Below are positions 1-9,079 of a stretch of 64,000 nucleotides of DNA, piece by piece; positions within the stretch are counted from its first letter, which is position 1; every line of letters starts with the position of its first letter. The translations under genes and the position numbers were made by a program. Below the pieces are notes generated by a model that saw only the letters and a program-made list of their open reading frames with translations, was not told where the DNA came from and made no database searches. Source of the DNA: Fuerstiella sp. (GTDB lineage Bacteria > Planctomycetota > Planctomycetia > Planctomycetales > Planctomycetaceae). Location: positions 45,077 through 109,076 of the forward strand of contig JALHMY010000020.1 of assembly GCA_022843805.1 (NCBI GenBank). Reading direction: 5' to 3'.

Positions 1-494
1 ACTGCGGAAAGAGGAACCGAAAGGAACGAGCGAGCCAGCTCCAGTACAGAAATTCCTGACACTTCGAGCCATCCGTCGACGGCCACCATGGAGTCTCTGG
101 CATCCAGCCCCAATGCCAGCTGTCCGGGATACTTCTGACACATCTCACGAAACCACTCAGGCTCCCGAAGTGCCTTCGTTCCAATGATCACTCGATCCAC
201 ACCGGCATCCAGAAGAGCAGCGCGAATAGAATCCTCATTGCGAATTCCACCGCCCAGCTGACATGGCAATCCTGTGGCCTCAGAAATCCGGCGAACGACC
301 TCCGTATTGACGGGTCGTCCGGCTCGAGCTCCATCCAGGTCAACGAGATGCAGGCGCTCCGCACCTTCATCTCGCCACCGAGCTGCCATTTCGACGGGAT
401 CGTCAGCAAAGATCGTGCTGTCGTCGTAGTTTCCCTGTCGAAGTCGTACACAACGACCTTCAAGCAAATCAATGGCTGGCAATAACTGAATCAT
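1..494 (-). CDS. hisA: HisA, phosphoribosylformimino-AICAR-P isomerase (3' end cut by window edge)
   Basis: HisA isomerises ProFAR to PRFAR, the fourth step of histidine synthesis, in the cytoplasm. Translating the reverse strand from the ATG at 494 gives 164 residues that stay open to the window edge. The start MIQLLPAIDLLEGRCVRL is typical of HisA. Asp9 and Asp131 (in GLDAR) are at the places of the two catalytic aspartates, and GGGIRN at about 81-86 is the phosphate-binding loop. About 80 residues of the (beta/alpha)8 barrel should lie outside the window. The start is 3 nt past the hisH stop, so the two are cotranscribed and probably translationally coupled. HisF would be expected nearby, outside the window. 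Confidence 0.95.
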   Translation of the reverse strand, partial: MIQLLPAIDLLEGRCVRLRQGNYDDSTIFADDPVEMAARWRDEGAERLHLVDLDGARAGRPVNTEVVRRISEATGLPCQLGGGIRNEDSIRAALLDAGVDRVIIGTKALREPEWFREMCQKYPGQLALGLDARDSMVAVDGWLEVSGISVLELARSFLSVPLSA

Positions 495-497
495 TCT

Positions 498-1142
498 TTA
501 GGGCCTGTCCGGAACTAAGTTACTCAGCGACAGAAAATTGCTCAGTAATCTGAGTCCCGCAAGCTGACTCTTTTCGGGATGAAACTGAGTAGCCATAACC
601 TGACCTCGGGAAACCACCGAGACGAATGCCCCGCCATAGTCTGTTGTCGCAGCAATCCAGCCTGCATCCGCCGGGTCCACGTAATAGCTGTGAACGAAAT
701 AGAACCAGCTATCCGTCGACAGTCCCTCCAGCAGTGGTACCAGAGGACGTCCGCTGACCGGCTGAAGCTGATTCCATCCCATATGAGGGATCTTGTAGTC
801 GACAGGCAGATCAAATCGTCGTACGGCGCCTGGAATAATACCCAGACCTTCGTGCTGGCCGTCTTCGAACGACACTTCCATCAGAAGCTGCAACCCCAGG
901 CAGATTCCCAGAAATGGGCGGTCTGCTGAGATGTGGTCGGTAATGACTCCCGTCAGATCATGCTGGCGCAACGCAGCGGCCGCATCCCGGAATGCGCCCA
1001 CGCCTGGCAATACAAGCCTTGCAGCTGATGCAATCTCCCTGGGACAGGAGCTGATCGAAGCAGGCTCACCAATCTTTTCAAAGGCCTTCTGAACACTTCG
1101 AAGGTTCCCCATTCCATAGTCAATGATCACAGTCGACGACAT
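498..1142 (-). CDS. hisH: HisH, glutaminase subunit of imidazole glycerol phosphate synthase
   Basis: HisH hydrolyses glutamine and passes ammonia to HisF, which makes imidazole glycerol phosphate and AICAR. The 214-residue protein is a class I glutamine amidotransferase of normal length. The nucleophile Cys81 lies in GICLGLQ, with His188 and Glu190 in QFHPEKS. PGVGAF and HMGWN are further family motifs. The open frame extends to 1208, but the ATG at 1142 gives MSSTVIIDYGMGNLRS, the conserved HisH N-terminus, so I chose it; the extension would overlap the upstream gene. It is followed 3 nt later by hisA and preceded by 52 nt after the zinc-ribbon gene. Confidence 0.95.
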   Translation of the reverse strand: MSSTVIIDYGMGNLRSVQKAFEKIGEPASISSCPREIASAARLVLPGVGAFRDAAAALRQHDLTGVITDHISADRPFLGICLGLQLLMEVSFEDGQHEGLGIIPGAVRRFDLPVDYKIPHMGWNQLQPVSGRPLVPLLEGLSTDSWFYFVHSYYVDPADAGWIAATTDYGGAFVSVVSRGQVMATQFHPEKSQLAGLRLLSNFLSLSNLVPDRP

Positions 1143-1194
1143 ATCAGCCTGCCGGACCCTTTCGGGAGCCCGGCTTCCTGTCAGGAAAAGCCAT

Positions 1195-2424
1195 TTAGGG
1201 AAGATCAATTCGCAGTGATTCGATACCTTCGGGCGGTACCGTCTGATTTACATACTGCTCAGGCACGACAACGCCAAGTCCATCGGGGTTCAGAAGTTCA
1301 AGCTTATGATCTCCAATCGATGCACCAAAATCCTGGATTGTATACATGATCACAAACTTACCCTCCCCATCAGTAAGACCAGACGCGGTGGATCGACCTG
1401 GCGGACTGTCCTTCTCGCCACTGTCGCTCAGCTCCGCATCAGATAAGACGGGGACGAGTCGAACCTGATAACCGGAGAGAGGTTCGCCACTGCGAGTCAG
1501 CTGACCTGCAACAGGCGCCAGAGGAGCTCCCGTGTAGACCCTGCGATTGACAAAGCTGTAAAGACCAATTCCCAGAGCGATGGCAAACAGGATCACCGGA
1601 ATCGTTCGAATCGCCCAGGCAATGAACAACTCACGCTGCTCATTTACCTCCGGCTCCTTCATCTTCGGATTCATGATATTTTCACGTTTTGCCTGATAAG
1701 CACGTGAAATCGCTTCTGCCGCAGTTCCGGCGGTCTGAGCTGTGCTGACGACGGGCCGTGGCACTGACTCACTCGACTTCTTGTCTTTTCTTTTGGTTGC
1801 TTCAAATTCCCTCATCATGTCGGCAACCGACGCCTTGCGCTCAGCCGCAGCGGCAGCTGACATTCCACGTCCTGAACCAGAGTTCCCCAGGACGTCGGAA
1901 GGATCAAACGCATCGGAAACGGGAGCAGCCGGAGTCAGTTCAAGAGGCATATCGGGCGATTCTGAATCGTCATCCTGAAGCGAGATCCGCTCGTCCCCAT
2001 CGTCGTCCTCGCCCAGGTCGTCTTCCTCATTTTCCTCATCGTCATCCTCATCGATTTCCTCATCGTCGTCAGAGGCTTCGACGTCGGAATCGATTTCCTC
2101 ATCATCGGACTCGTCATCAACAGACGATTGTTCTTCCTCATCGTCGTCTTCATCGGCCCTCGCCTCCGCGATCTTCTTCCGCTTACGTGACGACGTCACT
2201 CGCTCAGACGGTGCCGCACGTTCCAGCGGCACGTCGTCCTCATCCGGAGGCTCAGCAGCTTCAGCAGCCGGCTTTTCAAACTCAATCTCTCCGTCCCAGG
2301 CTTCTTCGAGTGCAGGTACGACAAAGGCAGTCCCACATTTCGGACATTTGGCACTGCTGCCAGCCTTATCATCCTTGATCTTCATGACCGCACCACACTT
2401 GGTGCAGGAATATCGAATGGTCAT
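1195..2424 (-). CDS. Zinc-ribbon, acidic-linker, single-pass membrane protein
   Basis: 409 residues, function unknown. Cys7, Cys10, Cys27 and Cys30 form a two-pair zinc ribbon at the N-terminus (CTKCG and CPKCG). Residues from about 85 to 150 are almost all Asp, Glu and Ser, a very long acidic stretch. One hydrophobic segment at about 265-290 (IPVILFAIALGIGLYSFV) should span the membrane. The last 110 residues look like a small beta-sandwich of the kind found in planctomycete transthyretin or carboxypeptidase-regulatory-like domains. The zinc ribbon and acidic part should be cytoplasmic and the beta domain periplasmic. It lies 52 nt upstream of hisH in the same direction, so it may share the his transcript. 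The domain reading is inference; the cysteines and membrane segment are visible. Confidence 0.8.
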   Translation of the reverse strand: MTIRYSCTKCGAVMKIKDDKAGSSAKCPKCGTAFVVPALEEAWDGEIEFEKPAAEAAEPPDEDDVPLERAAPSERVTSSRKRKKIAEARADEDDDEEEQSSVDDESDDEEIDSDVEASDDDEEIDEDDDEENEEDDLGEDDDGDERISLQDDDSESPDMPLELTPAAPVSDAFDPSDVLGNSGSGRGMSAAAAAERKASVADMMREFEATKRKDKKSSESVPRPVVSTAQTAGTAAEAISRAYQAKRENIMNPKMKEPEVNEQRELFIAWAIRTIPVILFAIALGIGLYSFVNRRVYTGAPLAPVAGQLTRSGEPLSGYQVRLVPVLSDAELSDSGEKDSPPGRSTASGLTDGEGKFVIMYTIQDFGASIGDHKLELLNPDGLGVVVPEQYVNQTVPPEGIESLRIDLP

Positions 2425-2612
2425 TGGAAGGACTCAGGAATGTCAGTAAACAGGATGTTCAGGAATCAGCGGTTGTCAGACGGGACAACACTTCCCGAAA
2501 CATAAATGGTATTTTCAGGCAGAAAAAGGAAGACGCCGAAGGCGACCGAGTTCTCAGAGCGAGAATTCCGGTCTTCGGGAACTCTGAAGCCTCATTGTAC
2601 AGAAGTCGGCAA
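2425..2612. other. Gap between zinc-ribbon gene and DUF1559 terminator
   Basis: Short open frames here do not resemble proteins. The stretch probably carries the promoter for the zinc-ribbon/his transcript, but no promoter could be picked out with confidence. Confidence 0.3.
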
Positions 2613-2656
2613 GAACAAAAAATCGCCAGGCGGGGCATCAACCCTCCGCCTGGCGA
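2613..2656 (-). terminator. Rho-independent terminator of the DUF1559 gene
   Basis: A perfect 11-bp stem (2623-2633 pairs with 2646-2656; arm TCGCCAGGCGG) has a 12-nt loop and is followed, reading the minus strand, by a run of six T. It lies about 50 nt beyond the stop of the DUF1559 gene and is a textbook intrinsic terminator. Confidence 0.9.
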
Positions 2657-2705
2657 ACCTGTTCACTGAATCCGGTCAGCGAATTCCTTTCAGCAAATCA
2701 CCGAA

Positions 2706-3827
2706 TCAGAAGCCACCGCCAGGGGCGACCCCCTGTGCACGATTGCCCAGTCGCTGCCATACCTGCTCACCAATGTTTTCACTGATGGCCCGTGCGGAGC
2801 CGTCAACAAGTGCAACCTGAACAAGCCCCGGATGTGAACTTCCGGAAAATTCCCAGAACTGTCGCTTATTGGGACCCTCAAGAGTGGAAAACATGGTCGA
2901 TGGTCCTCCCCATGCCCAGCCGTCACTTGCCCTCTGGAAGTCGGTTCGGGCTGCAGCAGCCAGATTCTTCATCACATCGCCGCCAAACCGTTCTGCTTCG
3001 CCAATTAGAATCGTGTGCGATGTACCGTCAGAGACGTCAGCAATTCGAACGGAACTATTCGCAAAAAACATACCAAGATTACCGGACAAGGCATTCATAT
3101 TGTTGGTTGCCGTAGGCGCAGACCGTGTCAGAAAATCCAGCTGTGGACCTGTTGGATCCAGCAACGCACGAAACTGTCGGGCAAACATCAGACCAGAGCC
3201 ACCACATCCCGCGTAGTCATTTCCCCCACCGACAACACCTGTCGACAGTTTCACGGTGACAAGGTTGGAAGAGTCCAGAGTATAGTTCTGACTGAACTTC
3301 TGCCGATCAAAGTCACCACGTCGTGTCGGACAGTAGAACAAAGGAACTTCCGTCTGCGCTGGCGCATTTCCAACAGCTCGCCACGGCGACGGAACAGCAA
3401 TAATGTCGTATGTGATTTCCGAGTTTCCGAAGACATTGAAGTCCTGACGCCAGACATCGTAGACCGGCTTCTGTTCCACAAATGGCAGAATGTGCAGCAT
3501 CCAGCTGGCACCATGCAGCCCAAGATTCTGCAGACTGTTCATCGGCTCAAACGGATCAACATATCGTGGCAGCAAAGCAGTGGGAGTCAGGTCCCCGGCC
3601 CAGCGAGTGACGATCTGGCCTGGCGGAAACACCAGATGAGCATCATGATAATTGTGCAGCGCCAACGCCAGCTGCTTCAGGTTGTTCTGGCATTGCGAAC
3701 GACGAGCAGATTCTCGCGCCTGCTGAATCGCAGGCAACAGCAGCGCCACCAAAATGGCAATAATGGCAATAACCACGAGCAACTCGATCAGCGTAAAACC
3801 GCTCGATCTTCCACGAAGAGTTCGCAT
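2706..3827 (-). CDS. DUF1559 pseudopilin-like protein
   Basis: 373 residues with an N-terminal type IV pilin-like prepilin signal: GFTLIELLVVIAIIAILVAL follows a short basic leader, so cleavage and methylation at the Gly-Phe bond by a prepilin peptidase are expected. The body is the DUF1559 (SBP_bac_10) domain, hugely expanded in planctomycetes. It ends in the H-X9-DG signature, here HPGLVQVALVDG. The frame is open to 3899, but the ATG at 3827 gives MRTLRGRSSGFTLIELL with a strong AAGGAAAG ribosome site just before it. The gene stands alone, with its own terminator. Family function is unknown; a surface or pseudopilus role is inferred from the leader only. Confidence 0.93.
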   Translation of the reverse strand: MRTLRGRSSGFTLIELLVVIAIIAILVALLLPAIQQARESARRSQCQNNLKQLALALHNYHDAHLVFPPGQIVTRWAGDLTPTALLPRYVDPFEPMNSLQNLGLHGASWMLHILPFVEQKPVYDVWRQDFNVFGNSEITYDIIAVPSPWRAVGNAPAQTEVPLFYCPTRRGDFDRQKFSQNYTLDSSNLVTVKLSTGVVGGGNDYAGCGGSGLMFARQFRALLDPTGPQLDFLTRSAPTATNNMNALSGNLGMFFANSSVRIADVSDGTSHTILIGEAERFGGDVMKNLAAAARTDFQRASDGWAWGGPSTMFSTLEGPNKRQFWEFSGSSHPGLVQVALVDGSARAISENIGEQVWQRLGNRAQGVAPGGGF

Positions 3828-4140
3828 AATTCTTTCCTTCTTATGAAACCGGAAAAGATGTATCCGGAACCAACACCGCAGATTCCTCTTTTGTAACAAC
3901 CCCTTGAACAGGTAATATTGTTCAGTCTTTTTCAGTTAAATCCCAGACCATTCAGATAAATTCCACCCAGTCACCGCTAAAAACAACGACTGCAACGGAC
4001 GGTACAAAATTCCCTGAAATACCATCCCCCTCAACACACCATAAAATCTATACAAGCGAACACATCTGCGGTGATTGGGCGGAAATTCGGGATTCTCGGG
4101 GATCTGACAACAGCATGACCGACTTCACGTCTGTCATTGT
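3828..4140. other. Intergenic region, no gene seen
   Basis: 313 bases between the aminotransferase stop and the DUF1559 start, both on the minus strand. It is AT-richer than its neighbours near 3900-4060 and probably holds the DUF1559 promoter. I see no terminator, repeat or small gene. Confidence 0.4.
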
Positions 4141-5271
4141 TCAGGTTTGCAAACTGGAAGGAGGGTTACGAGCCAATCGACAAAGAATCTCTGCTCCCTC
4201 GCGTAATACATCGTCTTCCGCTGCAAACGACAGGCGAAAATGCGTGTCCGCCGGACTGAACACATTCCCGGGAATGATCAGCAGATTATTTCGAATCGCT
4301 TCTGTCACGAATTCTGTACCAGTCCCCCACGGAGTTTTCAAAAACAGATAAAATGCACCTTGACCTCCGACAATCCGGAAATCGTTCTTCAGCAGACTGA
4401 CCATCAGATCTCGCTTTTGACGGTAGTCGGCCTGATATCCTGACAAATCCTGTTCCCACGCCGTCACGCCAGCCCACTGGACAGGGTGAGGAGCACACAC
4501 AAATGTAAACTGCTGTAATTTGGTCATCTGCTGAATCAGGTACTGAGGCCCATGTAAATATCCCAGCCGAAGCCCGGTCATCGAATGTGATTTGCTGAAA
4601 CCATCGATGACAATGGTGCGATCGTTCCATTCGGCCGGACTTCTGAAAGGCTCGTCGTAACAAAATGCCCGGTAGATTTCGTCACTAATCAGGGCGATAT
4701 CGTGCCGAGCTGCGATTTCGGCGAGCATCTGCACTTCTTCCGCGGAAGCAACAGCACCTGTGGGGTTGCCGGGACTATTGAAGAGAATGACCTTCGTCCG
4801 GTCGCTGATCGCAGCTTCCACTGCTTCTGCCCGAATCCGAAAGTCCGGATAAGTCGAAACCTGCACGACCGTACCTCCAGCCAGCGTCGTCAGGTGCTTA
4901 TACATTACGAACCACGGATCAAAGATGATCACCTCATCACCTGGATTCAACAGCGTGCACAGGGCCAGCATCAGTCCGCCACTGGTTCCCGACGTCACGA
5001 AGACCCGACGATCCGAATGTCCATACTTCTGATCAACATCACTCTGCAAAACCCTGAGCAGCGGAGCAATACCCTGTGTCTGACTGTAGGCGTTTTTTCC
5101 CTCCTGCACAGCCTGGCACAAAGCATCTTTGACCGGCTGAGGCGTATCAAAGTGGGGCTGACCAATGCTCAGATTGATCGGCCTCTTCATCGTGGCAGCC
5201 AGATCAAACACCTTTCGAATTCCAGAAGCGTCAATTCGATGCATCCGATCGGCAATCCACTTTTCACTCAC
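4141..5271 (-). CDS. PLP-dependent class I/II aminotransferase
   Basis: A fold-type I aminotransferase of 376 residues, the usual length for the aspartate aminotransferase-like group. INLSIGQPHFDTP near the N-terminus is the substrate-loop region, SPGNPTGAV the conserved Asn-Pro region, and DGFSKSHSMTGLRLGY carries the PLP-binding lysine and the phosphate-binding Arg. These motifs show an amino group transfer onto a 2-oxo acid in the cytoplasm; the substrate cannot be read from sequence. The start codon is GTG at 5271, with AGGCG about 10 nt before it. The gene stands alone between the DUF1559 protein and an uncharacterised gene. Confidence 0.9.
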   Translation of the reverse strand: MSEKWIADRMHRIDASGIRKVFDLAATMKRPINLSIGQPHFDTPQPVKDALCQAVQEGKNAYSQTQGIAPLLRVLQSDVDQKYGHSDRRVFVTSGTSGGLMLALCTLLNPGDEVIIFDPWFVMYKHLTTLAGGTVVQVSTYPDFRIRAEAVEAAISDRTKVILFNSPGNPTGAVASAEEVQMLAEIAARHDIALISDEIYRAFCYDEPFRSPAEWNDRTIVIDGFSKSHSMTGLRLGYLHGPQYLIQQMTKLQQFTFVCAPHPVQWAGVTAWEQDLSGYQADYRQKRDLMVSLLKNDFRIVGGQGAFYLFLKTPWGTGTEFVTEAIRNNLLIIPGNVFSPADTHFRLSFAAEDDVLREGAEILCRLARNPPSSLQT

Positions 5272-5427
5272 GTCATTCGCCTTTTTTTACTTCGATGAAA
5301 TTTAAAACACGGGCCTTACTGAGGGCCTGGTTTCATGATCCGCCGCCGTATTCTGGAATACATCCGGTTCCGGAACAAGGTTGAAGGGTTTTCAGCACTT
5401 CCAGGTTGCAGGCCGCTTCAGCGGGTT

Positions 5428-6132
5428 TCAGGCCGCTTCAACTGGTCGCCGCCTTTTCCGCCGCACAATTCGATAGACCATGGAATTGCCCTGCTTATCA
5501 CAAACATCAAAAATGCCCATGTTGCGAAAACACCAGGCCGCTTTTTGACAAAGCCACCGGGGATAGCCCGAGATATCGGCCAGCTCATGTGTTGTAAATC
5601 GCTCCGGGACAACAAGCTCCAAAGCGTCCCACAACTGAGCGGGTGTGGTAAACTGAAAGTGCTGCGATACAGTCACCAGGCAGCGATCCTGCACACTATG
5701 TTTTTTTCGCCAGGAACTCCGATCCGTCGGAGGTATCCGAACTTCCGTCTGATCTGTCAGCAATACGTCCAGACGCAGTCGCCGATTCGGAAAAACACCG
5801 GCAAAATGCACGAGGTCCTGAAATACATGCATCAGGCTTTGTCGCAGTGGACTATACCTCGAACTGACGATCTCCCCATCTCTTCGATCCATCCGAACAA
5901 TCAGTTTTCGACTGGCAAGCGGCTTGACGACGATGACTCGGTGGGACTTCAGCAGATCCTGGACCTTGCGACGAATCGCCGAGAGCGAAGCACACTGAAT
6001 CTCAATCAGTCGGTCGCCCGAATCAATACAGTCAATTCGGTATCCGCCAACAGTAACCTCATGCAACTCGCTATTGCTTACATAATGCTCTTTGAGCTGC
6101 TGATGCAATGATGTGGCCAATGCTGAATTCAT
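5428..6132 (-). CDS. Uncharacterised protein, possible nuclease-like N-domain and winged-helix C-domain
   Basis: 234 residues, not confidently recognised. Residues 28-75 run beta strand, Asp34, Glu44-Ile-Gln46, helix, strand ending in a conserved-looking KPL; this resembles a PD-(D/E)xK-type core but the Lys is replaced by Gln, so it is only a suggestion. Residues from about 155 to 225 (from TPAQLWDALELVVP) look like a helix-turn-helix or winged-helix module, and the tail is very basic (RRKRRRP). No signal peptide or membrane segment, so probably cytoplasmic and possibly DNA- or RNA-binding. No partner gene adjoins it. It is probably real because it is long and has ordered secondary structure. 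Confidence 0.65.
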   Translation of the reverse strand: MNSALATSLHQQLKEHYVSNSELHEVTVGGYRIDCIDSGDRLIEIQCASLSAIRRKVQDLLKSHRVIVVKPLASRKLIVRMDRRDGEIVSSRYSPLRQSLMHVFQDLVHFAGVFPNRRLRLDVLLTDQTEVRIPPTDRSSWRKKHSVQDRCLVTVSQHFQFTTPAQLWDALELVVPERFTTHELADISGYPRWLCQKAAWCFRNMGIFDVCDKQGNSMVYRIVRRKRRRPVEAA

Positions 6133-6654
6133 CCCTGATCGAGGTGACGCCCCGGAATCCCTCGGTGGCGAACCGTTCCCCGATAATCTTCCACCGAATC
6201 TTTAGCCGCAGCCGGTGGCCGCGATTCTTTCGACATCCTTAATCTTATGAGCTTTCGGAAATCGCCTGCTACCCCAACTCGCTGCCAGCAAGTCGTTTCG
6301 TAATCGTTTTGCCACAAGGCTGCCACAACTGAACGCATGAACCCTTATGTGGCAGAAAATGAGTCCGTTGATATGTTGCCAAAACACAGCATTTGTCGCT
6401 CGCCGGCAACCACCAGTGTTGCATTCCGGCATCAAATGTTGCCGGAATTCCCCATGGGTGGCATCACCCATGTTGCATTTTCGAAACAAGTCGATCTGAC
6501 CCACCACAATTCCTGTTGCTGTTGAGTTTCTGCTGCAGATTGCGGCCGTCATCCTGCAACTCTGAGCAACGTTTGAGTGATGTTGAGGCAATTCGCCTCC
6601 TCTTCATGACAATTCAAACAGCGCCGATCAGGCGGTCAGTTCCAGCAAAAAGAA
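6133..6654. other. Divergent intergenic region with an 8-bp-arm palindrome
   Basis: 522 bases between two divergent genes, expected to hold both promoters. CATGGGTG and CACCCATG around a GCAT loop form a perfect small palindrome at about 6453-6472. Open frames on both strands are short, Cys-rich or low-complexity and do not look coding. Confidence 0.4.
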
Positions 6655-7959
6655 ATGATGCTCAATCCGTATTCACAGGTTTTCCGGACGCAGGCCTTTG
6701 GCTCAGCCAGCGCCGTCAGCAACAGCAGCATATCATCAGGATGGCGGGCTGTGATGATGATCGCGATACTGACCATTGTCATCACTCCGGTGTCGGAATG
6801 TCTGGCTGGTTCGCAACCTCGCCTGATCGAAGTCTCCGCTGACTCAGCGCAATACGTCGGCCGCGTGATTGCGGTAGACAGTGATTTTTGTCACCTCATG
6901 GATCGTTTCGGAAGAATAGATCAGTTGCCCGTCGCATCGGTAAAGACGATGAAAGTTGTTTCCGAGCAGTTCCGGACCGCCACGCCAGGAGAAATGCGGG
7001 AAAAACTGCGACGTGAATTCCCCGGCTACGAAACATCCGGATCCACACATTACCTTGTTGTGGCGCCACGAGATCGAGTGGCTGACTACGCGACACTTTT
7101 CGAAGGCGTTTTCCGGCAGGTCGAACAATTCTTCAGGGTCCGAGGTTTTCGGGTTACCACTCCGGACAACATCCTTGTCGCCGTCGTGTTTGGAACCAGA
7201 GAAGAGTTCGAAGAATATTGCCGCCGTGACGATGTTGCTTCTCCCTCGTCACTCCGAGGTTATTACTCACTTCGTTCGAACAGAGTTGCCCTTTTCGATG
7301 ATTCCCGTCTGCTTTCTGCCGTGACCGAAAAACCAGCAGGCCAAACACCCGGTCCGGATGTTTTGCCGGGAATGCCCGGGACTTCCGACAACCTCGCAGT
7401 CACGGCATTGCTCAATGGCAAATCTGTGCAACTCGGCCTGAATCAGGCAGCCGCTATGTCCAGCGAAACAGCCAATGTGATCATCCATGAGGCGACTCAT
7501 CAGGTCGGTCACAACATCGGCATCCACTCGCGGATGAATCGCACCCCGTCGTGGCTGATGGAGGGACTTGCTACCGTACTGGAAGCACCAGGCATGCGTG
7601 ATAAATCCTCACATCCGGGATTAGAATCCCGTCTGAACAGCGAGCGTCTGCACTGGTTTCAAACACAATATGAGTCTCGCCGCAGGCTCGGCGACATTGC
7701 CCGTATCGTAGCCGACGAGGAAATGTTCAGCACCCAGGTCCTTGATGCGTATAGTGCCGCATGGGCTCTGACCTATTTCATGTCAGAGAATCCGGCCCGC
7801 ACAACTCAGTTCGCCCGCTACATCCGGATCGTGGAAAGCCGGGATCCGACAAAGCTGTATTCGCCTGAAGATCGCCTCAGGGATTTTCAGACAGCCTTCG
7901 GTGATATTGCGAGACTTGAAGTTGAGTTTCTGCGATTCATGGATCGTATGTCGGAATAA
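6655..7959 (+). CDS. DUF1570 / peptidase MA-like secreted protein
   Basis: 434 residues with a hydrophobic signal segment at about 34-50 (MMIAILTIVITPVSECLAG). The C-terminal half is a gluzincin-like domain of the DUF1570 type common in planctomycetes: HEATHQ near residue 277 is the HExxH zinc site and SWLMEGLATVLEA supplies the downstream Glu. The expected activity is zinc-dependent proteolysis outside the cytoplasm, but no substrate is known. The start at 6655 follows an A-rich AAAAAGAA stretch. The Met at 6754 is a good alternative, with AGGA upstream and the signal segment right at the N-terminus. The gene converges on the ASKHA ATPase gene. Confidence 0.85.
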   Translation: MMLNPYSQVFRTQAFGSASAVSNSSISSGWRAVMMIAILTIVITPVSECLAGSQPRLIEVSADSAQYVGRVIAVDSDFCHLMDRFGRIDQLPVASVKTMKVVSEQFRTATPGEMREKLRREFPGYETSGSTHYLVVAPRDRVADYATLFEGVFRQVEQFFRVRGFRVTTPDNILVAVVFGTREEFEEYCRRDDVASPSSLRGYYSLRSNRVALFDDSRLLSAVTEKPAGQTPGPDVLPGMPGTSDNLAVTALLNGKSVQLGLNQAAAMSSETANVIIHEATHQVGHNIGIHSRMNRTPSWLMEGLATVLEAPGMRDKSSHPGLESRLNSERLHWFQTQYESRRRLGDIARIVADEEMFSTQVLDAYSAAWALTYFMSENPARTTQFARYIRIVESRDPTKLYSPEDRLRDFQTAFGDIARLEVEFLRFMDRMSE

Positions 7960-7964
7960 GAGCC

Positions 7965-7989
7965 AGTCCGGGAACGAGCTGCCCGGACT
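7965..7989. terminator. Hairpin between convergent genes
   Basis: AGTCCGGG and CCCGGACT form an 8-bp stem with a 9-nt loop just after the DUF1570 stop and before the stop of the ASKHA gene on the other strand. Only a short CCCTTTT follows on the plus strand, so termination is plausible but not certain. Confidence 0.45.
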
Positions 7990-8023
7990 GCCGGATTCCC
8001 TTTTCGAACAAGTTGACAACGGG

Positions 8024-9079
8024 CTATGCGGCCACGCTTTCCCCTGCCCTCGATCGTGCCTCAAGTTCCGCAAAAATCAACGCGCCTCTGACGACGGCAA
8101 TGTCCGGATCCGGAGCAATTCGCACGGCAAGAATACGATCGGCGATCTGATGTTCTATCAGACGCTCTGTCAGCAGACTTGCGAATCCGGCCGTCTTGAC
8201 CGCACCTCCGCTCAGCATGATTCCAAGTCGCTGATTCTGCAGGCTGCCTCGCAGTGATTCTGCGGACAACAGCTGTACTATGGCTCGCGTCACCCGATCC
8301 AGTACCACGGTATATAGTTTCAGCATCATTCGTTCACGTTCACCCATCGCATGCCGCAGATTGATTTCACTGCGCTGCTTCCATGCGCGAACATTTTCAA
8401 GATCCAGATAGCAGGCCCCGTCTTCATCCCACGAGTGGACTCGAAACTGCCTCGAAATCTCAGAATCAATCCAGTTACTTCCCACATCCAGCGACAATGT
8501 TCCGAGCGCACGTCCCAGCCTCGAAATACAAATTTCGGTACTTTCCGCACCCATCACGATGCTGATCCCGCTAAACGCCGTACTGCTGCCCGCCGCCAGA
8601 TTTGCAGCTTCTGCCGGATTGACAATCAGCGGCTCATATCCGGCCATTTGCACAAGCCGACACAAAAATTCTCGATTCCTGATCGCATAAGGTGTCTCAT
8701 CAGCGGTGCCGGGAAGAGTAATGGCACACAGATTGAGACTTCCTGACGGCTCCGGAAGAATCGCCTGCACAAGCAGATGCACCATCTGCCTCGCCGGAGG
8801 ATCATCCGCTGGAATGACCCCGTCACAAATCAAAGGAGTACATGGAAGGCGACTGAGCCATCTCACCTGCTCAGCCTGATTGCCCACAACAGCAAGCGAA
8901 TCTTCACAGACGGCATAAGAGATCTGCCGTTCTTCGAGCGTTCGTCGGTGAGGCTCTGTATTCCGGAGCAAAGCATATTCACAGCGTTCCGCAAAAAGCG
9001 ACAGCCTCTCCGGATGTTCAGGATTGCGAAATGCTGATCGGATTCTGCTGCATCCAAAATCTATTGCTGTAATCATCAT
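8024..9079 (-). CDS. Actin-like ATPase (ASKHA / MreB-like), divergent
   Basis: 351 residues. The N-terminus MITAIDFGCSRIRSA matches the phosphate-1 loop of the actin/Hsp70/sugar kinase fold. ISIVMGAESTEICI at about 168-180 is a degenerate phosphate-2 region, and IMLSGGAVKTAGFASLL near 290-307 is the adenosine motif. It is closest in layout to MreB, but the second phosphate loop is unusual (MGAES in place of DIGGGT-like). The start codon overlaps the stop of the preceding SLBB-like membrane-protein gene by 4 nt, so the two are translated together and may interact. A cytoskeletal or assembly-ATPase role for that membrane protein is inference. PilM or FtsA-type relatives are alternatives. Confidence 0.7.
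   Translation of the reverse strand: MMITAIDFGCSRIRSAFRNPEHPERLSLFAERCEYALLRNTEPHRRTLEERQISYAVCEDSLAVVGNQAEQVRWLSRLPCTPLICDGVIPADDPPARQMVHLLVQAILPEPSGSLNLCAITLPGTADETPYAIRNREFLCRLVQMAGYEPLIVNPAEAANLAAGSSTAFSGISIVMGAESTEICISRLGRALGTLSLDVGSNWIDSEISRQFRVHSWDEDGACYLDLENVRAWKQRSEINLRHAMGERERMMLKLYTVVLDRVTRAIVQLLSAESLRGSLQNQRLGIMLSGGAVKTAGFASLLTERLIEHQIADRILAVRIAPDPDIAVVRGALIFAELEARSRAGESVAA

Noticed and set aside
3015..3896. 293-codon plus-strand frame
   Set aside because: Shadow of the DUF1559 gene, whose conserved motifs fix the minus strand.
6202..6591. 129-codon minus frame in the intergenic gap
   Set aside because: Cys-rich, no homology pattern, and crosses the palindrome and likely promoters.
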